Positions 1-9,203 are shown, counted from the first letter of the stretch. The stretch is DNA of 64,000 nt from Rhodomicrobium sp. R_RK_3 (GCF_002198715.1 NZ_MWLK01000008.1:146983-210982); one strand, 5' to 3'. Numbers and translations: made by a program. The notes: generated from the letters alone by a model not told the origin.

Positions 1-53
1 AATAGGGCTGCGGCGGCAGGCGCCGCCGCCGCCCGTGCCGCCGCAGCCCTATT
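1..53. repeat. 17-bp perfect inverted repeat inside the ftsK linker
   Basis: Bases 1-17 and 37-53 are exact reverse complements, separated by 19 GC-rich bases. The repeat lies in frame within the Pro/Gln-rich linker of FtsK and is read through without a stop. Because it begins at the very first base of the window it could be a real palindromic insertion or an end artefact; the sequence alone cannot decide. Confidence 0.7.
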
Positions 54-1840
54 GGGACACGCCGCAATATGCGCAGGAGCACCAGCAGCACGCGGTGCAG
101 CACGGCCCCTCCGCCAATGACGATTATGACGACGGTCTCGACGAGGCTTATTACGAAGAGGACGAGGCCGCTTACATCGAGCCGCCGCAGCCCGCCGCGC
201 CGGCTCCGAAACTCGCCCTTGCGCCCGCGGTCTATCGCGGCCCGGCGCCTGCCGCGCAGCGCGGCAGGCCGATGCCGCCCCGCGCCGGTAATGGCGCCGC
301 CCGCCACGCCCTCGCGCAGGTAGAAGAAGCGGCGGAGTTCGAGCTGCCGCCGCTGAAACTGCTCAGCCCCCCGCCGCCGCGCCATAACGACCCCGAGCTT
401 TCCGACGCCGCCCTCGGCCGCCGCGCCGAGATGCTACAGGGCGTGCTCGAGGATTTCCGCATCAAGGGCCAGATCACCGGCGTGCATCCAGGCCCGGTCA
501 TCACGCTCTATGAGTTCGAGCCCGCGCGCGGCACCAAATCCTCGCGCGTCATCGGCCTCGCCGACGACATCGCCCGCTCGATGAGCGCGGTCTCGGCCCG
601 CGTCGCCGTCATCCCCGGCCGCGACGCCATCGGCATCGAGCTGCCGAACAACAACCGCGAAGTCGTCTACCTGCGCGAGCTGCTCGAATCCAAGGAATTT
701 ACCGCCGGCAAGGGCCGTCTGTCGCTGGCGCTCGGCAAAACCATCGGCGGCGATCCCGTCATCGTCGATCTGGCGCGGATGCCGCATCTGCTGATCGCGG
801 GCACCACCGGCTCGGGCAAGTCCGTAGCCATCAACACCATGATCCTGTCGCTGCTCTACCGGCTGCCGCCGGAGGAATGCCGCTTCATCATGATCGACCC
901 GAAGATGCTGGAGCTCTCCGTCTATGACGGCATCCCGCATCTGCTCACGCCCGTCGTCACCGACCCGCAGCAGGCGATCAAGGCGCTGAAATGGACCGTC
1001 GGCGAGATGAACGCGCGCTATGAGCGCATGTGCAAGGTCGGCGTCCGCAACATCCTCGGCTTCAATCAGAAGGTCGCCCGTTCCAGGCGCACCGGCGAGC
1101 CGCTCGCCCGCACCGTGCAGACCGGCTTCGACGAGGAGACCGGCACGCCGATCTATGAGCGCGAGGACATCGATCCCAGCCCGATGCCCTATATCGTCGT
1201 CGTCATCGACGAAATGGCCGACCTGATGATGGTCGCCGGCAAGGACATCGAGCACGCCGTGCAGCGCCTGTCGCAGATGGCGCGCGCCGCAGGCATCCAC
1301 CTCATCATGGCGACCCAGCGTCCCAGCGTCGACGTCATCACCGGCACCATCAAGGCGAATTTCCCCAGCCGCATCAGCTTCCAGGTGACGTCGAAAATCG
1401 ACAGCCGCACCATTCTGGGCGAGATGGGCGCCGAGCAGCTCCTGGGCGCGGGCGACATGCTGACCATGGCGGCGGGCGGCCGGATCATGCGCGCGCATGG
1501 GCCGTTCGTCTCCGACGACGAGGTCGAGAGCGTCGTCAACGTGCTGCGCGTGCAGGGCGAGCCCGACTATCTCGACGGGCTGCTGGACGATGAATTCGCC
1601 CGTGACGAGGACGGGCGCGGCGATATGCCCGGCAAGGGCTCGAGCGGCGACAATGTCTACGATCAGGCCATCGAAGTGGTGCTGCGCGACCGGCGCGCGA
1701 CCACCAGCTATTTGCAGCGCCGCCTCGGCATCGGCTATAACCGGGCGGCCTCGCTGATCGAGCGCATGGAGGCCGATGGCATCATCAGCCCGCCGAATCG
1801 CACCGGAAAACGCGAAGTCATGGGCGGCGAAGCCGGTTAG
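2..1840 (+). CDS. ftsK: DNA translocase FtsK, 3' part (5' end outside window)
   Basis: FtsK is the septum-anchored hexameric ATPase that pumps chromosomal DNA and activates XerCD at dif during division. The reading frame is open from base 2, so the N-terminal membrane domain and part of the linker lie left of the window; a GTG at 35 is not the true start. Visible parts are an acidic and Pro/Ala-rich linker, then the alpha/beta motor with Walker A GTTGSGKS (bases 800-823), the Walker B stretch ending VVVIDEMADLM and the MATQRPS motif. A C-terminal winged-helix gamma domain (YDQAIEVVLRD to ERMEADGII) reads KOPS sites. The motor and gamma domains look complete. lolA follows on the same strand, an order common in this group. 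Identification is secure. Confidence 0.96.
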   Translation: MGLRRQAPPPPVPPQPYWDTPQYAQEHQQHAVQHGPSANDDYDDGLDEAYYEEDEAAYIEPPQPAAPAPKLALAPAVYRGPAPAAQRGRPMPPRAGNGAARHALAQVEEAAEFELPPLKLLSPPPPRHNDPELSDAALGRRAEMLQGVLEDFRIKGQITGVHPGPVITLYEFEPARGTKSSRVIGLADDIARSMSAVSARVAVIPGRDAIGIELPNNNREVVYLRELLESKEFTAGKGRLSLALGKTIGGDPVIVDLARMPHLLIAGTTGSGKSVAINTMILSLLYRLPPEECRFIMIDPKMLELSVYDGIPHLLTPVVTDPQQAIKALKWTVGEMNARYERMCKVGVRNILGFNQKVARSRRTGEPLARTVQTGFDEETGTPIYEREDIDPSPMPYIVVVIDEMADLMMVAGKDIEHAVQRLSQMARAAGIHLIMATQRPSVDVITGTIKANFPSRISFQVTSKIDSRTILGEMGAEQLLGAGDMLTMAAGGRIMRAHGPFVSDDEVESVVNVLRVQGEPDYLDGLLDDEFARDEDGRGDMPGKGSSGDNVYDQAIEVVLRDRRATTSYLQRRLGIGYNRAASLIERMEADGIISPPNRTGKREVMGGEAG

Positions 1841-1853
1841 CGTAAAAGGCGCC

Positions 1854-1880
1854 GCCACAATTGCACCGTGTAATTGTGGC
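1854..1880. other. Hairpin between ftsK and lolA
   Basis: A 9-bp perfect stem (GCCACAATT/AATTGTGGC) with a 9-base loop starts 14 bases after the ftsK stop. There is no U-run after it, so it is not a standard intrinsic terminator. It may be a weak terminator, an mRNA-end stabiliser or an operator palindrome. Confidence 0.35.
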
Positions 1881-2048
1881 AAAGCTCATCGCCCGGCAAA
1901 CGGCCATGCTGTTGTTGCAAATCGATCCGGTAGGAAAAGCGCCCGGATCGGCCTCGCGGCTTCCATAAATTGCACTCAGCGTCTAGATTTTGCGTTATTT
2001 TCGCGCCAGAGTGGGCGCAAATTTGGTGTGCCACGAGAGAGCCGAGCA

Positions 2049-2951
2049 ATGAACGGGGATAAAAATCCTTTGAAAGCAATCCTGACCGGAACATTCGGCA
2101 TGGCGGCGCTGTCGCTGTCCCTGCTGGCCGCGCCTTACGCCCTCGCCCAATCGTCGGGCACGTCGGTGCATAGCAAGACCACGCCCTCCGCGCCGCCCGC
2201 CGCCGCGCCGGCGCCGGCCCCGGTCGAGCCCGCCGCGCCGCCGGCGCCCGCCCCGGCACCCGTCGAGGCTCCGGCAGTCCCCGACCAGCAGCCCGAGACC
2301 CAGGCCGCCGCGCCCAACGCCGTCGGCGCGGGCAGCGCCGGCTGGGATGCGCAATTCGGCCTCGCCCCGCCCCAGACCAGCCAATATACCGGCGCGCCGG
2401 AACAGGTCGCGGTGCTCGACCAGATCAACGCCTATTTTAACAATCTCAAAAATCTCGAAGGCGAGTTCGTGCAGACGGACGCCGACGACAAGCGCAAGAA
2501 GGGCCGCTTCCACATCGAGCGTCCGGGCAAGGTGCGCTTCGACTACTCGCTGCCGAGCCGCCAGAAGATCATCTCGAACGGCAAATATCTCGCCATCGAG
2601 GACCATGACCTGAACACCACCGACCGCTATCCGCTGGAATCGACGCCCTTCCGCCTGCTGCTGACCGAAGTGGTGGATCTGGCGCGCGACGCCTCGATCA
2701 TCGCGCTCGATATCGGCGACAAGATCGTCGTCGTGACCTTGCAGGACCGGGAAGGCCGCGCCGGCGGTCAGATCCGCCTGTTCTTCGACTATCCGCAGCT
2801 TGCGCTGAAGGAATGGATCATCTCGGACGCGCAAGGACTGAATACGCGCATCCAGCTTGCCGGCCTCGAACTCAACAAACCGGCCGATCCGAAGCTGTTC
2901 ACATTTTCGCAAGATCTCGGAATGCCGAAGTTCCGGGGCGGCTCGAACTGA
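2049..2951 (+). CDS. lolA: Outer-membrane lipoprotein carrier protein LolA family
   Basis: Predicted periplasmic chaperone that carries lipoproteins from LolCDE to the outer membrane. The 300-residue product has a signal peptide (positive start, hydrophobic stretch, cleavage after AYALAQ-like sequence near residue 33), an Ala/Pro-rich linker of about 65 residues (about 37-100), and a C-terminal LolA-like beta domain (about 115-295). That domain carries typical patterns: LEGEFVQTDADDKRKKGRF, RPGKVRFDY and the conserved IDLxD-like strands. ATG at 2049 is chosen because it is preceded by GAGAG and begins a signal peptide; the frame is open further upstream but without a likely start. The long Pro/Ala linker makes it longer than enterobacterial LolA (about 200 residues) but is usual in this clade. 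It sits downstream of ftsK. Confidence 0.9.
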   Translation: MNGDKNPLKAILTGTFGMAALSLSLLAAPYALAQSSGTSVHSKTTPSAPPAAAPAPAPVEPAAPPAPAPAPVEAPAVPDQQPETQAAAPNAVGAGSAGWDAQFGLAPPQTSQYTGAPEQVAVLDQINAYFNNLKNLEGEFVQTDADDKRKKGRFHIERPGKVRFDYSLPSRQKIISNGKYLAIEDHDLNTTDRYPLESTPFRLLLTEVVDLARDASIIALDIGDKIVVVTLQDREGRAGGQIRLFFDYPQLALKEWIISDAQGLNTRIQLAGLELNKPADPKLFTFSQDLGMPKFRGGSN

Positions 2952-3090
2952 GACCCGGAATCTGAGCGAATCCGGCCAAATGCCTGAGATTTCTCGGCAA
3001 ACCGGAACCAGACTGCGGCGGATTCGCAACTGTCAAGGCTTAGTTCGGATTTTCTGGTGATTTGGTCAATGGCTGTGCTATATTAGCCTA

Positions 3091-3237
3091 TGTACTGTGA
3101 CAGTGGCGAGGTCAGTCACCATCGGTAGTGCCCCCCGTCTAACCGAAGGCCTCGCTACAGCGTCGGCATCCCTCCCGACGCACAGCGTAGTACACGCATA
3201 GAGCGCCCAACCATCGCCGGGGTTGGGCGCTTTTTTT
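3091..3237 (+). ncRNA. Candidate small RNA with C-rich hairpin loops
   Basis: A -10-like TATATT lies at 3079-3084 and predicts a start near 3091. The predicted 147-nt RNA folds as follows: a long hairpin closed by GCGAGG (3106-3111) with CCTCGC (3149-3154), whose inner part exposes a run of six C; a hairpin GCGTCGG/CCGACGC at about 3159-3182 with loop CATCCCTC; and a perfect 10-bp terminator stem followed by seven T. No open reading frame of note lies in it. C-rich loops of this sort can pair with Shine-Dalgarno sequences, as known for several alphaproteobacterial sRNAs. I do not recognise an Rfam family. The rest of this 490-base gap (3238-3441) holds one more 9-bp hairpin with a CCCCC loop at 3244-3276 and otherwise nothing clear. 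Confidence 0.6.
3203..3237 (+). terminator. Intrinsic terminator of the candidate sRNA
   Basis: Perfect 10-bp GC-rich stem GCGCCCAACC / GGTTGGGCGC with an 8-base loop, followed directly by TTTTTTT. This is the best intrinsic terminator in the window. Confidence 0.9.
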
Positions 3238-3441
3238 CCCAGGCCGTGACCGTCCCCCAAGGAATTTCGGTCACGGTCTGGTTTCTCTCCTTTTCGGAAA
3301 TTCCCCACTCCGCCAGCGCAATCGCCGCCCGCGCGCAGGAAGATGGTGCATTTTCCAAGGAAGCGATTTAGCTCTTCCCTATCGCCGCGCCGACCCCACC
3401 TAAGCTTGCATCCTCGTGCGTCAGACGAAAGATCGCTGCCC

Positions 3442-3768
3442 ATGTCCACCGCAGCTCGTGCCAGCAAGCTTGCCGCCATCGGCCTGAAGCTGCCGATCAA
3501 GCTTTACCGCTACACGCTGTCGCCGCTGATCGGGCAGCGCTGCCGGCATCTGCCGACCTGCTCGGAATACGGGCTCGACGCCATCGACCGGAACGGCGCC
3601 TGGCGCGGCTTCTGGCTGACGCTGTCGCGCCTCCTGCGCTGCGCGCCCTGGGGCACCAGCGGCTTCGACCCCGCCCCGGACATTCGCGGCGAACATCATC
3701 CCTGGGCGCCGTGGCGCTATGGCCGCTGGCGGCAATCGCAGCTCGGCCACACCGAGGCCGGCCGATGA
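3442..3768 (+). CDS. yidD: Membrane protein insertion efficiency factor YidD
   Basis: Small (108 residues) amphipathic membrane-associated protein of the YidD family, which assists YidC-dependent membrane insertion. Family signature is clear: KLYRYTLSPLIGQRCRHLPTCSEYG with the conserved cysteines, then the RLLRCAPWGTSGFDPAP segment. In many bacteria yidD lies between rnpA and yidC; here it has moved away, since rnpA-yidC are near 48-50 kb. The ATG at 3442 starts right before the conserved N-terminus (MSTAARASKLAAIGLKLPI). Its TGA overlaps the ATG of the next gene, so the two are translationally coupled. Confidence 0.93.
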   Translation: MSTAARASKLAAIGLKLPIKLYRYTLSPLIGQRCRHLPTCSEYGLDAIDRNGAWRGFWLTLSRLLRCAPWGTSGFDPAPDIRGEHHPWAPWRYGRWRQSQLGHTEAGR

Positions 3769-4490
3769 GCTCTGACGCCGTGACGACGGGCGAGCCGGCG
3801 GGCACGAGGGCCGCCCTGCGTCCTGAACGCGAGCGCATCAGCCCTTTGCGCCGGGTGTGGCTGACGCTGGAAATGCTGGTGTTCTTCGTCGCGACGCCCA
3901 TCGGCGTCTACAGCCTGCTCTACGATTTCCGCATCCCGCTGTTCACACTGCTGCTGCCGGTCTTCGTCTTCTTCATCTTTTTCCTGACCTTCGACCGGAG
4001 CTTTTCCTGGCGCGAGCACTTGCGCGTCGGCATCAGCCTGCCCGTGCTTGCGAGCATCCTCGCCGTCTTCGCCGTGGCCGGCCCCGCCATCGCGCTGTTC
4101 GCCTATCACGATGTCGGCGACCGTTTCCTGCGCTTCCCGCGCTTTGCCTACGACACCTGGATCATGGTGATGATCCTCTACCCGGTGATCTCGGTGACGA
4201 CGCAGGAGATCATGTACCGGGTGTTCTTCTTCCACCGCTATGGCGCGCTTTTCGCCGGTGACCCTCAGGCCGGCATCATGCTCAACGCCGTGCTGTTCTC
4301 CTTCAGCCACATCGTTTTCCAGAATCTGACGACACTGGTCATCAGTTTCCTCGGCGGGCTGCTCTTTGCTTGGCGCTACCAGAGTTCGCGCTCCTATTGG
4401 GCGCTGGTGCTCGAACACGCGCTTTATGGAAACTTGATTTTCACCGTGGGCCTCGGCCGCTATTTCTACACCGGGGTGTCGAATTTCTGA
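3765..4490 (+). CDS. CPBP-family intramembrane metalloprotease
   Basis: A 241-residue membrane protein with about six hydrophobic segments. It carries the CAAX-prenyl-protease/bacteriocin-processing (CPBP, Abi) motif set: QEIMYR with Glu148 and Arg152 (the usual first Glu of EExxxR is Gln), FSFSHIVF with His182, and EHALYGN with His218 and Asn223. These residues form the intramembrane glutamic protease site in the family. Substrate is unknown. ATG at 3765 overlaps the yidD stop in an ATGA junction, suggesting a two-gene operon. The Q-for-E change in the first motif position occurs in some family members and does not remove the catalytic Glu148. Confidence 0.85.
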   Translation: MSSDAVTTGEPAGTRAALRPERERISPLRRVWLTLEMLVFFVATPIGVYSLLYDFRIPLFTLLLPVFVFFIFFLTFDRSFSWREHLRVGISLPVLASILAVFAVAGPAIALFAYHDVGDRFLRFPRFAYDTWIMVMILYPVISVTTQEIMYRVFFFHRYGALFAGDPQAGIMLNAVLFSFSHIVFQNLTTLVISFLGGLLFAWRYQSSRSYWALVLEHALYGNLIFTVGLGRYFYTGVSNF

Positions 4491-4670
4491 CACCGGCGCG
4501 ACCGCTGCTGCGCTTCCGCCACAGTTGTCGATAATTTAGCTCAAATGACCTGTTGAAGCCGCAGCCGCGTACAAATATGTTGCGACGCTACAAGTCCGGC
4601 CTATGCCGTCCCGCGTAGGGCGTAACGCCACCCGTCATAGCATCCCGGGCTCTTTCGGAGATCGATCGTC

Positions 4671-5825
4671 ATGAGCGTAAGACAGCGCGCCATCTGGCCG
4701 TTCGCGGCCGCTATCGCCGCCTTCTGGGTGAGCGGCCTGCCCGCCGCCGCGCAGCAGCCGCCGGCAATTCCCGTTACGGTGTCCAAGCCGCTGGCCAAGC
4801 GCATCACCCGCTGGGACGAATATTCCGGCCGCTTCGAAGCGGTCAATACCGTGGAAGTACGTGCGCGCGTCTCCGGCTTCATCGACAAGGTGAATTTCAA
4901 GGACGGGCAGCTCGTCAAGGAAGGCGACCTGCTGTTCACGCTCGACAAGCGGCCCTATGAGCTGGCGGTCGAGTCGGCGCGGGCGGACATCGCCCGTTTC
5001 GGGGCGCAGGTCGAGTTCGCCATGGCCGATCTGGAGCGCGCCCAGCCGCTGGCCAAGTCCGGCGCCATCAGCGAACAGACTTTCGAGCAGCGCCGCTCCA
5101 ATCTCTCGGTCGCCCGCGCGCAGCTTCAGGCGGCTCAGGTGGCGGTGCGCACCAGCGAGCTCAATCTCGACTGGACCGAAGTGCGCGCCCCGATCAGCGG
5201 CCGCATTTCCGACCGCAAGGTCGATGTCGGCAATCTCGTCGCGGGCGGGCAGGCGGCGGCGACCACGCTGCTCGCCACCATCGTCTCGGGCGACCCGATC
5301 CACTTCCTGTTCGACATCTCGGAAACCGATTTCCTGCGCTATGCGCGGCTCAACACCTCCGGCGACCGTCAATCGCGCGATGCCAGCTCTCCGGTGCGCA
5401 TCAAGCTGGCCGACGAGGAGAAATTCACCCGCGAGGGCGTGATGGACTTCCTCGACAACCAGCTCAGCACCCGTTCGGGCACGCTGCGCGGCCGCGCCGT
5501 CGTCCCCAACAAGGACGAGCTTTTGCAGCCGGGCCTGTTCGGGCGGCTTCAGCTCTTCGGCGGCGAGTTCGACGCGCTGCTGATCCCGGACGACGCCGTC
5601 GTGTCCGATCAGGCGCGCAAGATCGTCTTCCTGGTCGGCGCCGACAATGTCGTCAAGCCGGCCCCGGTCACGCTCGGACCCATCGTCGATGGCCTGCGCG
5701 TGGTGCAGACCGGGCTGAAGCCGGAGGATCTGGTCGTCGTCGGCGGCATCGCCAATCCCGCGGTGCGCCCCGGCGCCAAGGTTGCGCCCAAGCAGGGTGA
5801 AATCAAAGCCGTCGCCTCCAACTGA
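4671..5825 (+). CDS. RND efflux periplasmic adaptor subunit (AcrA/MexA type)
   Basis: Membrane-fusion protein that links an inner-membrane RND pump to an outer-membrane channel. The 384-residue product has a signal peptide (about 1-25, ending AAAQQ), a lipoyl/barrel-sandwich half (VEVRARVSGFIDKVNFKDG, about residues 63-82), an alpha-helical hairpin (about 95-150), the second lipoyl half (VRAPISGRISDRKVDVGNLV), beta-barrel and membrane-proximal domains. No lipobox cysteine is obvious. An RBS-like CGGAG lies about 10 bases before ATG 4671. It is followed by the pump gene after 39 bases, so both form one operon. No outer-membrane channel gene or regulator lies next to it, so a TolC-like protein must be encoded elsewhere. 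Confidence 0.93.
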   Translation: MSVRQRAIWPFAAAIAAFWVSGLPAAAQQPPAIPVTVSKPLAKRITRWDEYSGRFEAVNTVEVRARVSGFIDKVNFKDGQLVKEGDLLFTLDKRPYELAVESARADIARFGAQVEFAMADLERAQPLAKSGAISEQTFEQRRSNLSVARAQLQAAQVAVRTSELNLDWTEVRAPISGRISDRKVDVGNLVAGGQAAATTLLATIVSGDPIHFLFDISETDFLRYARLNTSGDRQSRDASSPVRIKLADEEKFTREGVMDFLDNQLSTRSGTLRGRAVVPNKDELLQPGLFGRLQLFGGEFDALLIPDDAVVSDQARKIVFLVGADNVVKPAPVTLGPIVDGLRVVQTGLKPEDLVVVGGIANPAVRPGAKVAPKQGEIKAVASN

Positions 5826-5864
5826 TCCTGTCCGGCCGACCCCGCAAAAATCAGGCGCCCAACC

Positions 5865-8800
5865 ATGCCGTTTTCACGCTTCTTCATCGACCGGCCGATC
5901 TTCGCGACCGTTCTGGCGGTGCTCGTCACCATCGTCGGCTTCATTTCGCAAGCCGCGCTGCCGATTGCCGAATTCCCCGAGATCGCGCCGCCGACCGTGA
6001 ATATCCGCGCGGTCTATCCGGGCGCTTCGGCCGATGTCATCGCCGAGACGGTCGCCGCGCCGATCGAGCAGGAAGTCAACGGCGTCGACGACATGCTCTA
6101 TATCGTCTCGCAATCGACGGGCGACGGCAGCCTGTCGATCAACGTCGTCTTCAAGCCCGGCACCAATATCGACCAGGCCCAGGTGCTGGTGCAGAACCGC
6201 GTCTCCGTCGCCGAGCCGCGCCTGCCGGAAGACGTGCGCCGCCTCGGCGTTTCGGTGCTGAAGGCCTCGCCCGACCTGATGATGGTCGTGCATATGATCT
6301 CGCCCGACGGGTCGCGCGACCAGCAATATATCTCCAACTACGCCACGCTCTACGTGAAGGACGTGCTGACCCGCGTCGACGGCGTCGGCAATGTGCTGAT
6401 CTTCGGCGCGCGCGACTATTCCATGCGCGTGTGGCTCGACCCCGCCCGCGTCGCCGCCCGCGGCCTGACCGCCGGTGAAGTCGTCAACGCGCTGCGCGCC
6501 GCCAACCTCCAGGTCGCCGCCGGCTCCATCAATCAGGCACCGGCTTCCTCGCCCGGCGCCTTCACCCTCTCGGTGCAGACGCTCGGCCGCCTGAGTTCGC
6601 CCGACCAGTTCGGCGACATCGTCATCCGCTCCAGCGACGATGGCGAGGTGATCAAGCTGCGCGATCTGGCCCGCGTCGAACTCGGCGCGCAGGACTACAA
6701 TGTCAACGCCTATCTGAACAACCAGACCGCGACCGCCATCGCCATTTTCCAGCGGCCCGGCTCCAACGCGCTCGCCACCTCCGACGCGGTCAATGCCACC
6801 ATGGCGCGCCTCGCCGCCAATTTCCCGCCCGGCGTCACCTATAGCGTCGTCTATAACCCGACCGAATTCATCCGCTCCTCCGTCGATGCCGTGATACGGA
6901 CGCTCGAGGAAGCCGTGATCCTCGTCGCGCTGGTGGTCATCCTGTTCCTGCAGACCTGGCGCGCGGCGATCATCCCGATCCTCGCCATCCCGGTCTCGCT
7001 GATCGGCACCTTCGCGGTGATGGCGGCGGTCGGCATCTCGTTCAACACGCTATCGCTATTCGGATTGGTGCTGGCCATCGGCATCGTGGTCGACGACGCC
7101 ATCGTGGTGGTCGAGAATGTCGAGCGCTATCTGGAGGAAGGCTTCACACCCAAGGAGGCGGCGCGAAAAACCATGGACGAGGTCGGCTTCGCGCTGATCG
7201 CCATCGCGCTGGTGCTGGTCGCGGTGTTCCTGCCGACGGCGTTCATCGCCGGGCTGCAAGGCTCGTTCTACCGCCAGTTCGCCATCACCATCGCGGCCTC
7301 GACCGCGATCTCCTGCCTGGTGTCGCTGACGCTGTCGCCGGCCATGGCCGCGCTGCTGCTCCGGCCGCATAACGGACACGCCAGGCAGACCGGACTGCTG
7401 GCCGTGCTCGGCGCGCCGCTGAACTATTTCTTCAAGGGGTTCAACTGGGCTTTCGGCCATTTCTCCTCCGGCTACGGCAAGGCGACGGCGCGGCTGATCC
7501 GGCTGACCCTGGTCATGGTGCTGGTCTATGGCGGCCTGCTTTTCGTCACCTACCGCTATCTCGTCAACACCCCGACCGGCCTCGTGCCGCAGCTCGACCG
7601 CGGCTATTTCATCGCCGTCTTCACGCTGCCGCCGGGCTCCACGCTCGACCGCACCGACGCCGTCATCCGCAAGGCGAGCGACATCATCACCTCGCGCCCC
7701 GGCATCAAGAACGCGGTCGCCTTTGTCGGCTTCGACGGCGCCACCTTCACCAACGCGCCCAATTCCGGGGTGATCTTCATCACCATGCAGCCCTTCGAGG
7801 AGCGCGAGAAAGCCGGGCTGCAAAAGGACGCCATGCTGGCCGACCTGCGCCAGCAGATGTTCGCGCTGAGCGAAGCCTTCGTCTTCGTGCTGGAGCCGCC
7901 ATCGGTGCCGGGTATCGGCACGGGCGGCGGCCTGAAGGGCTATGTGCAGGACCGCGCCGGACGCGGCCTGCCGGCGCTGGAAGCGGCCACCTGGACCGTC
8001 GTCGGCACGGCCATGCAGACGCCGGGCTTCACGCAAGCCTTCACGCTGTTCAACACCCGCACGCCGCAGCTCTATGCCGATATCGACCGCACCAAGGCCG
8101 AACAGCTCGGCGTGCCGATCAGCCGCGTCTTCGAGGCGCTGTCGGTCTATATGGGCTCGGCCTTCGTCAATGATTTCAACATTCTGGGCCGCACCTATCG
8201 GGTGACGGCGCAGGCCGACAATCCGTATCGTCTCACCCTCAGCGACGTCGCCAATCTGAAGACGCGCAGCGCCGGCGGCGAAATGGTGCCGATCGGCTCC
8301 GTCGCGACCTTCAAGGACACGACCGGGCCTTACCGCGTGCCGCGCTACAATCTCTATCCGGCGGCGGAAATGCAGGTCGGCCTCGCGCCGGGCTTCTCAT
8401 CGGGCCAGGGCATCGCCGCCATCGAGAAGATGGCGGAGGAGCGCCTGCCGAGCGGCTTCGGCTTCGAATGGACCGAGATCGCCTTGCAGGAAAAGCTGGC
8501 GGGCAACACGGCTTTCATCGCCTTCGGACTCGGCGTGCTGTTCGTGTTCCTGCTGCTGTCGGCGCTTTATGAGAGCTGGCTCTTGCCGCTCGCGGTGATC
8601 CTGATCGTGCCGATGTGTATCCTGGCGGCGATGATCGGCGTGACCTTCCGCGGGCTCGACCGCAACATCCTGGTCGAGATCGGCCTCGTCGTGCTGGTCG
8701 GCCTCGCGGCGAAGAACGCCATTCTGATCGTGGAGTTCGCCAAGCAGGCGGAAGAGCAGGGCAAGACGCGCTACGAGGCGGCGGTGGAAGCCGCGCGCAC

Positions 8801-9083
8801 CCGGCTGCGGCCCATCGTGATGACGTCGCTGGCCTTCATCCTCGGCGTGGTGCCGCTGGTCTTCGCCAGTGGCGCGGGCGCCGAGATGCGGCAATCGCTC
8901 GGCACGGCGGTGTTCGCCGGCATGCTGGGTGTGACGGTGTTCGGCCTGATCTTCACGCCGACCTTCTACGTCATCAGCCGCGGCATCACAGCCAGCGACG
9001 GCTATGTCATGCGCGCCGCCCGCGGCCTGGGCATCGTGCGCAAGAGTGGCGGCACGCCGACCGGGGCGAAGCCCGCAGAGTAG
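5865..9083 (+). CDS. RND multidrug efflux pump, HAE1 family inner-membrane subunit
   Basis: A 1072-residue proton-driven exporter of the AcrB/MexF type, with the expected 12 membrane helices and two large periplasmic loops. The start MPFSRFFIDRPIFATVLAV is typical. The charged residues of the proton relay appear in GIVVDDAIVVVENVER (two adjacent Asp in helix 4), and the second half contains GLAAKNAILIVEFAK and GVVPLVFASGAG. Length matches the family (1030-1080). Substrates cannot be read from sequence; the pair resembles MexEF/AcrAB-like systems of Rhizobiales. It is the second gene of the operon starting at 4671. Convergent repeats after the stop separate it from the minus-strand SDR gene. 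Confidence 0.95.
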   Translation: MPFSRFFIDRPIFATVLAVLVTIVGFISQAALPIAEFPEIAPPTVNIRAVYPGASADVIAETVAAPIEQEVNGVDDMLYIVSQSTGDGSLSINVVFKPGTNIDQAQVLVQNRVSVAEPRLPEDVRRLGVSVLKASPDLMMVVHMISPDGSRDQQYISNYATLYVKDVLTRVDGVGNVLIFGARDYSMRVWLDPARVAARGLTAGEVVNALRAANLQVAAGSINQAPASSPGAFTLSVQTLGRLSSPDQFGDIVIRSSDDGEVIKLRDLARVELGAQDYNVNAYLNNQTATAIAIFQRPGSNALATSDAVNATMARLAANFPPGVTYSVVYNPTEFIRSSVDAVIRTLEEAVILVALVVILFLQTWRAAIIPILAIPVSLIGTFAVMAAVGISFNTLSLFGLVLAIGIVVDDAIVVVENVERYLEEGFTPKEAARKTMDEVGFALIAIALVLVAVFLPTAFIAGLQGSFYRQFAITIAASTAISCLVSLTLSPAMAALLLRPHNGHARQTGLLAVLGAPLNYFFKGFNWAFGHFSSGYGKATARLIRLTLVMVLVYGGLLFVTYRYLVNTPTGLVPQLDRGYFIAVFTLPPGSTLDRTDAVIRKASDIITSRPGIKNAVAFVGFDGATFTNAPNSGVIFITMQPFEEREKAGLQKDAMLADLRQQMFALSEAFVFVLEPPSVPGIGTGGGLKGYVQDRAGRGLPALEAATWTVVGTAMQTPGFTQAFTLFNTRTPQLYADIDRTKAEQLGVPISRVFEALSVYMGSAFVNDFNILGRTYRVTAQADNPYRLTLSDVANLKTRSAGGEMVPIGSVATFKDTTGPYRVPRYNLYPAAEMQVGLAPGFSSGQGIAAIEKMAEERLPSGFGFEWTEIALQEKLAGNTAFIAFGLGVLFVFLLLSALYESWLLPLAVILIVPMCILAAMIGVTFRGLDRNILVEIGLVVLVGLAAKNAILIVEFAKQAEEQGKTRYEAAVEAARTRLRPIVMTSLAFILGVVPLVFASGAGAEMRQSLGTAVFAGMLGVTVFGLIFTPTFYVISRGITASDGYVMRAARGLGIVRKSGGTPTGAKPAE

Positions 9084-9116
9084 GCGGGTATGCTGCCGCT
9101 AGGGCTGCAAAGCTCT

Positions 9117-9166
9117 TACCCGGTCGCTTCGCGCCCGCCCTCTCCCTTTGAGGGGAGAGGGCAAGC
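9117..9166. repeat. Palindromic repeat family B, copy 1
   Basis: Pattern ACCCGG-(t)CGCTTCGCGC-CCGCCCTCTCCC then GGGGAGAGGG; the CCCTCTCCC/GGGAGAGGG arms form a hairpin. It lies between convergent genes. Related copies are at 9204, 41200, 41294, 41428, 41488 and 47826. Confidence 0.75.
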
Positions 9167-9203
9167 GGCGGGCGTGAAGATTCACATCGCAGCTTGCGCT
9201 GCA

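Noticed and set aside
3091-3237. SRP RNA, 6S RNA or tmRNA
   Set aside because: The SRP core motif (GGTCAGGTCCGGAAGGAAGC) is absent, there is no long closing stem with a central bubble as in 6S RNA, and no tRNA-like ends.
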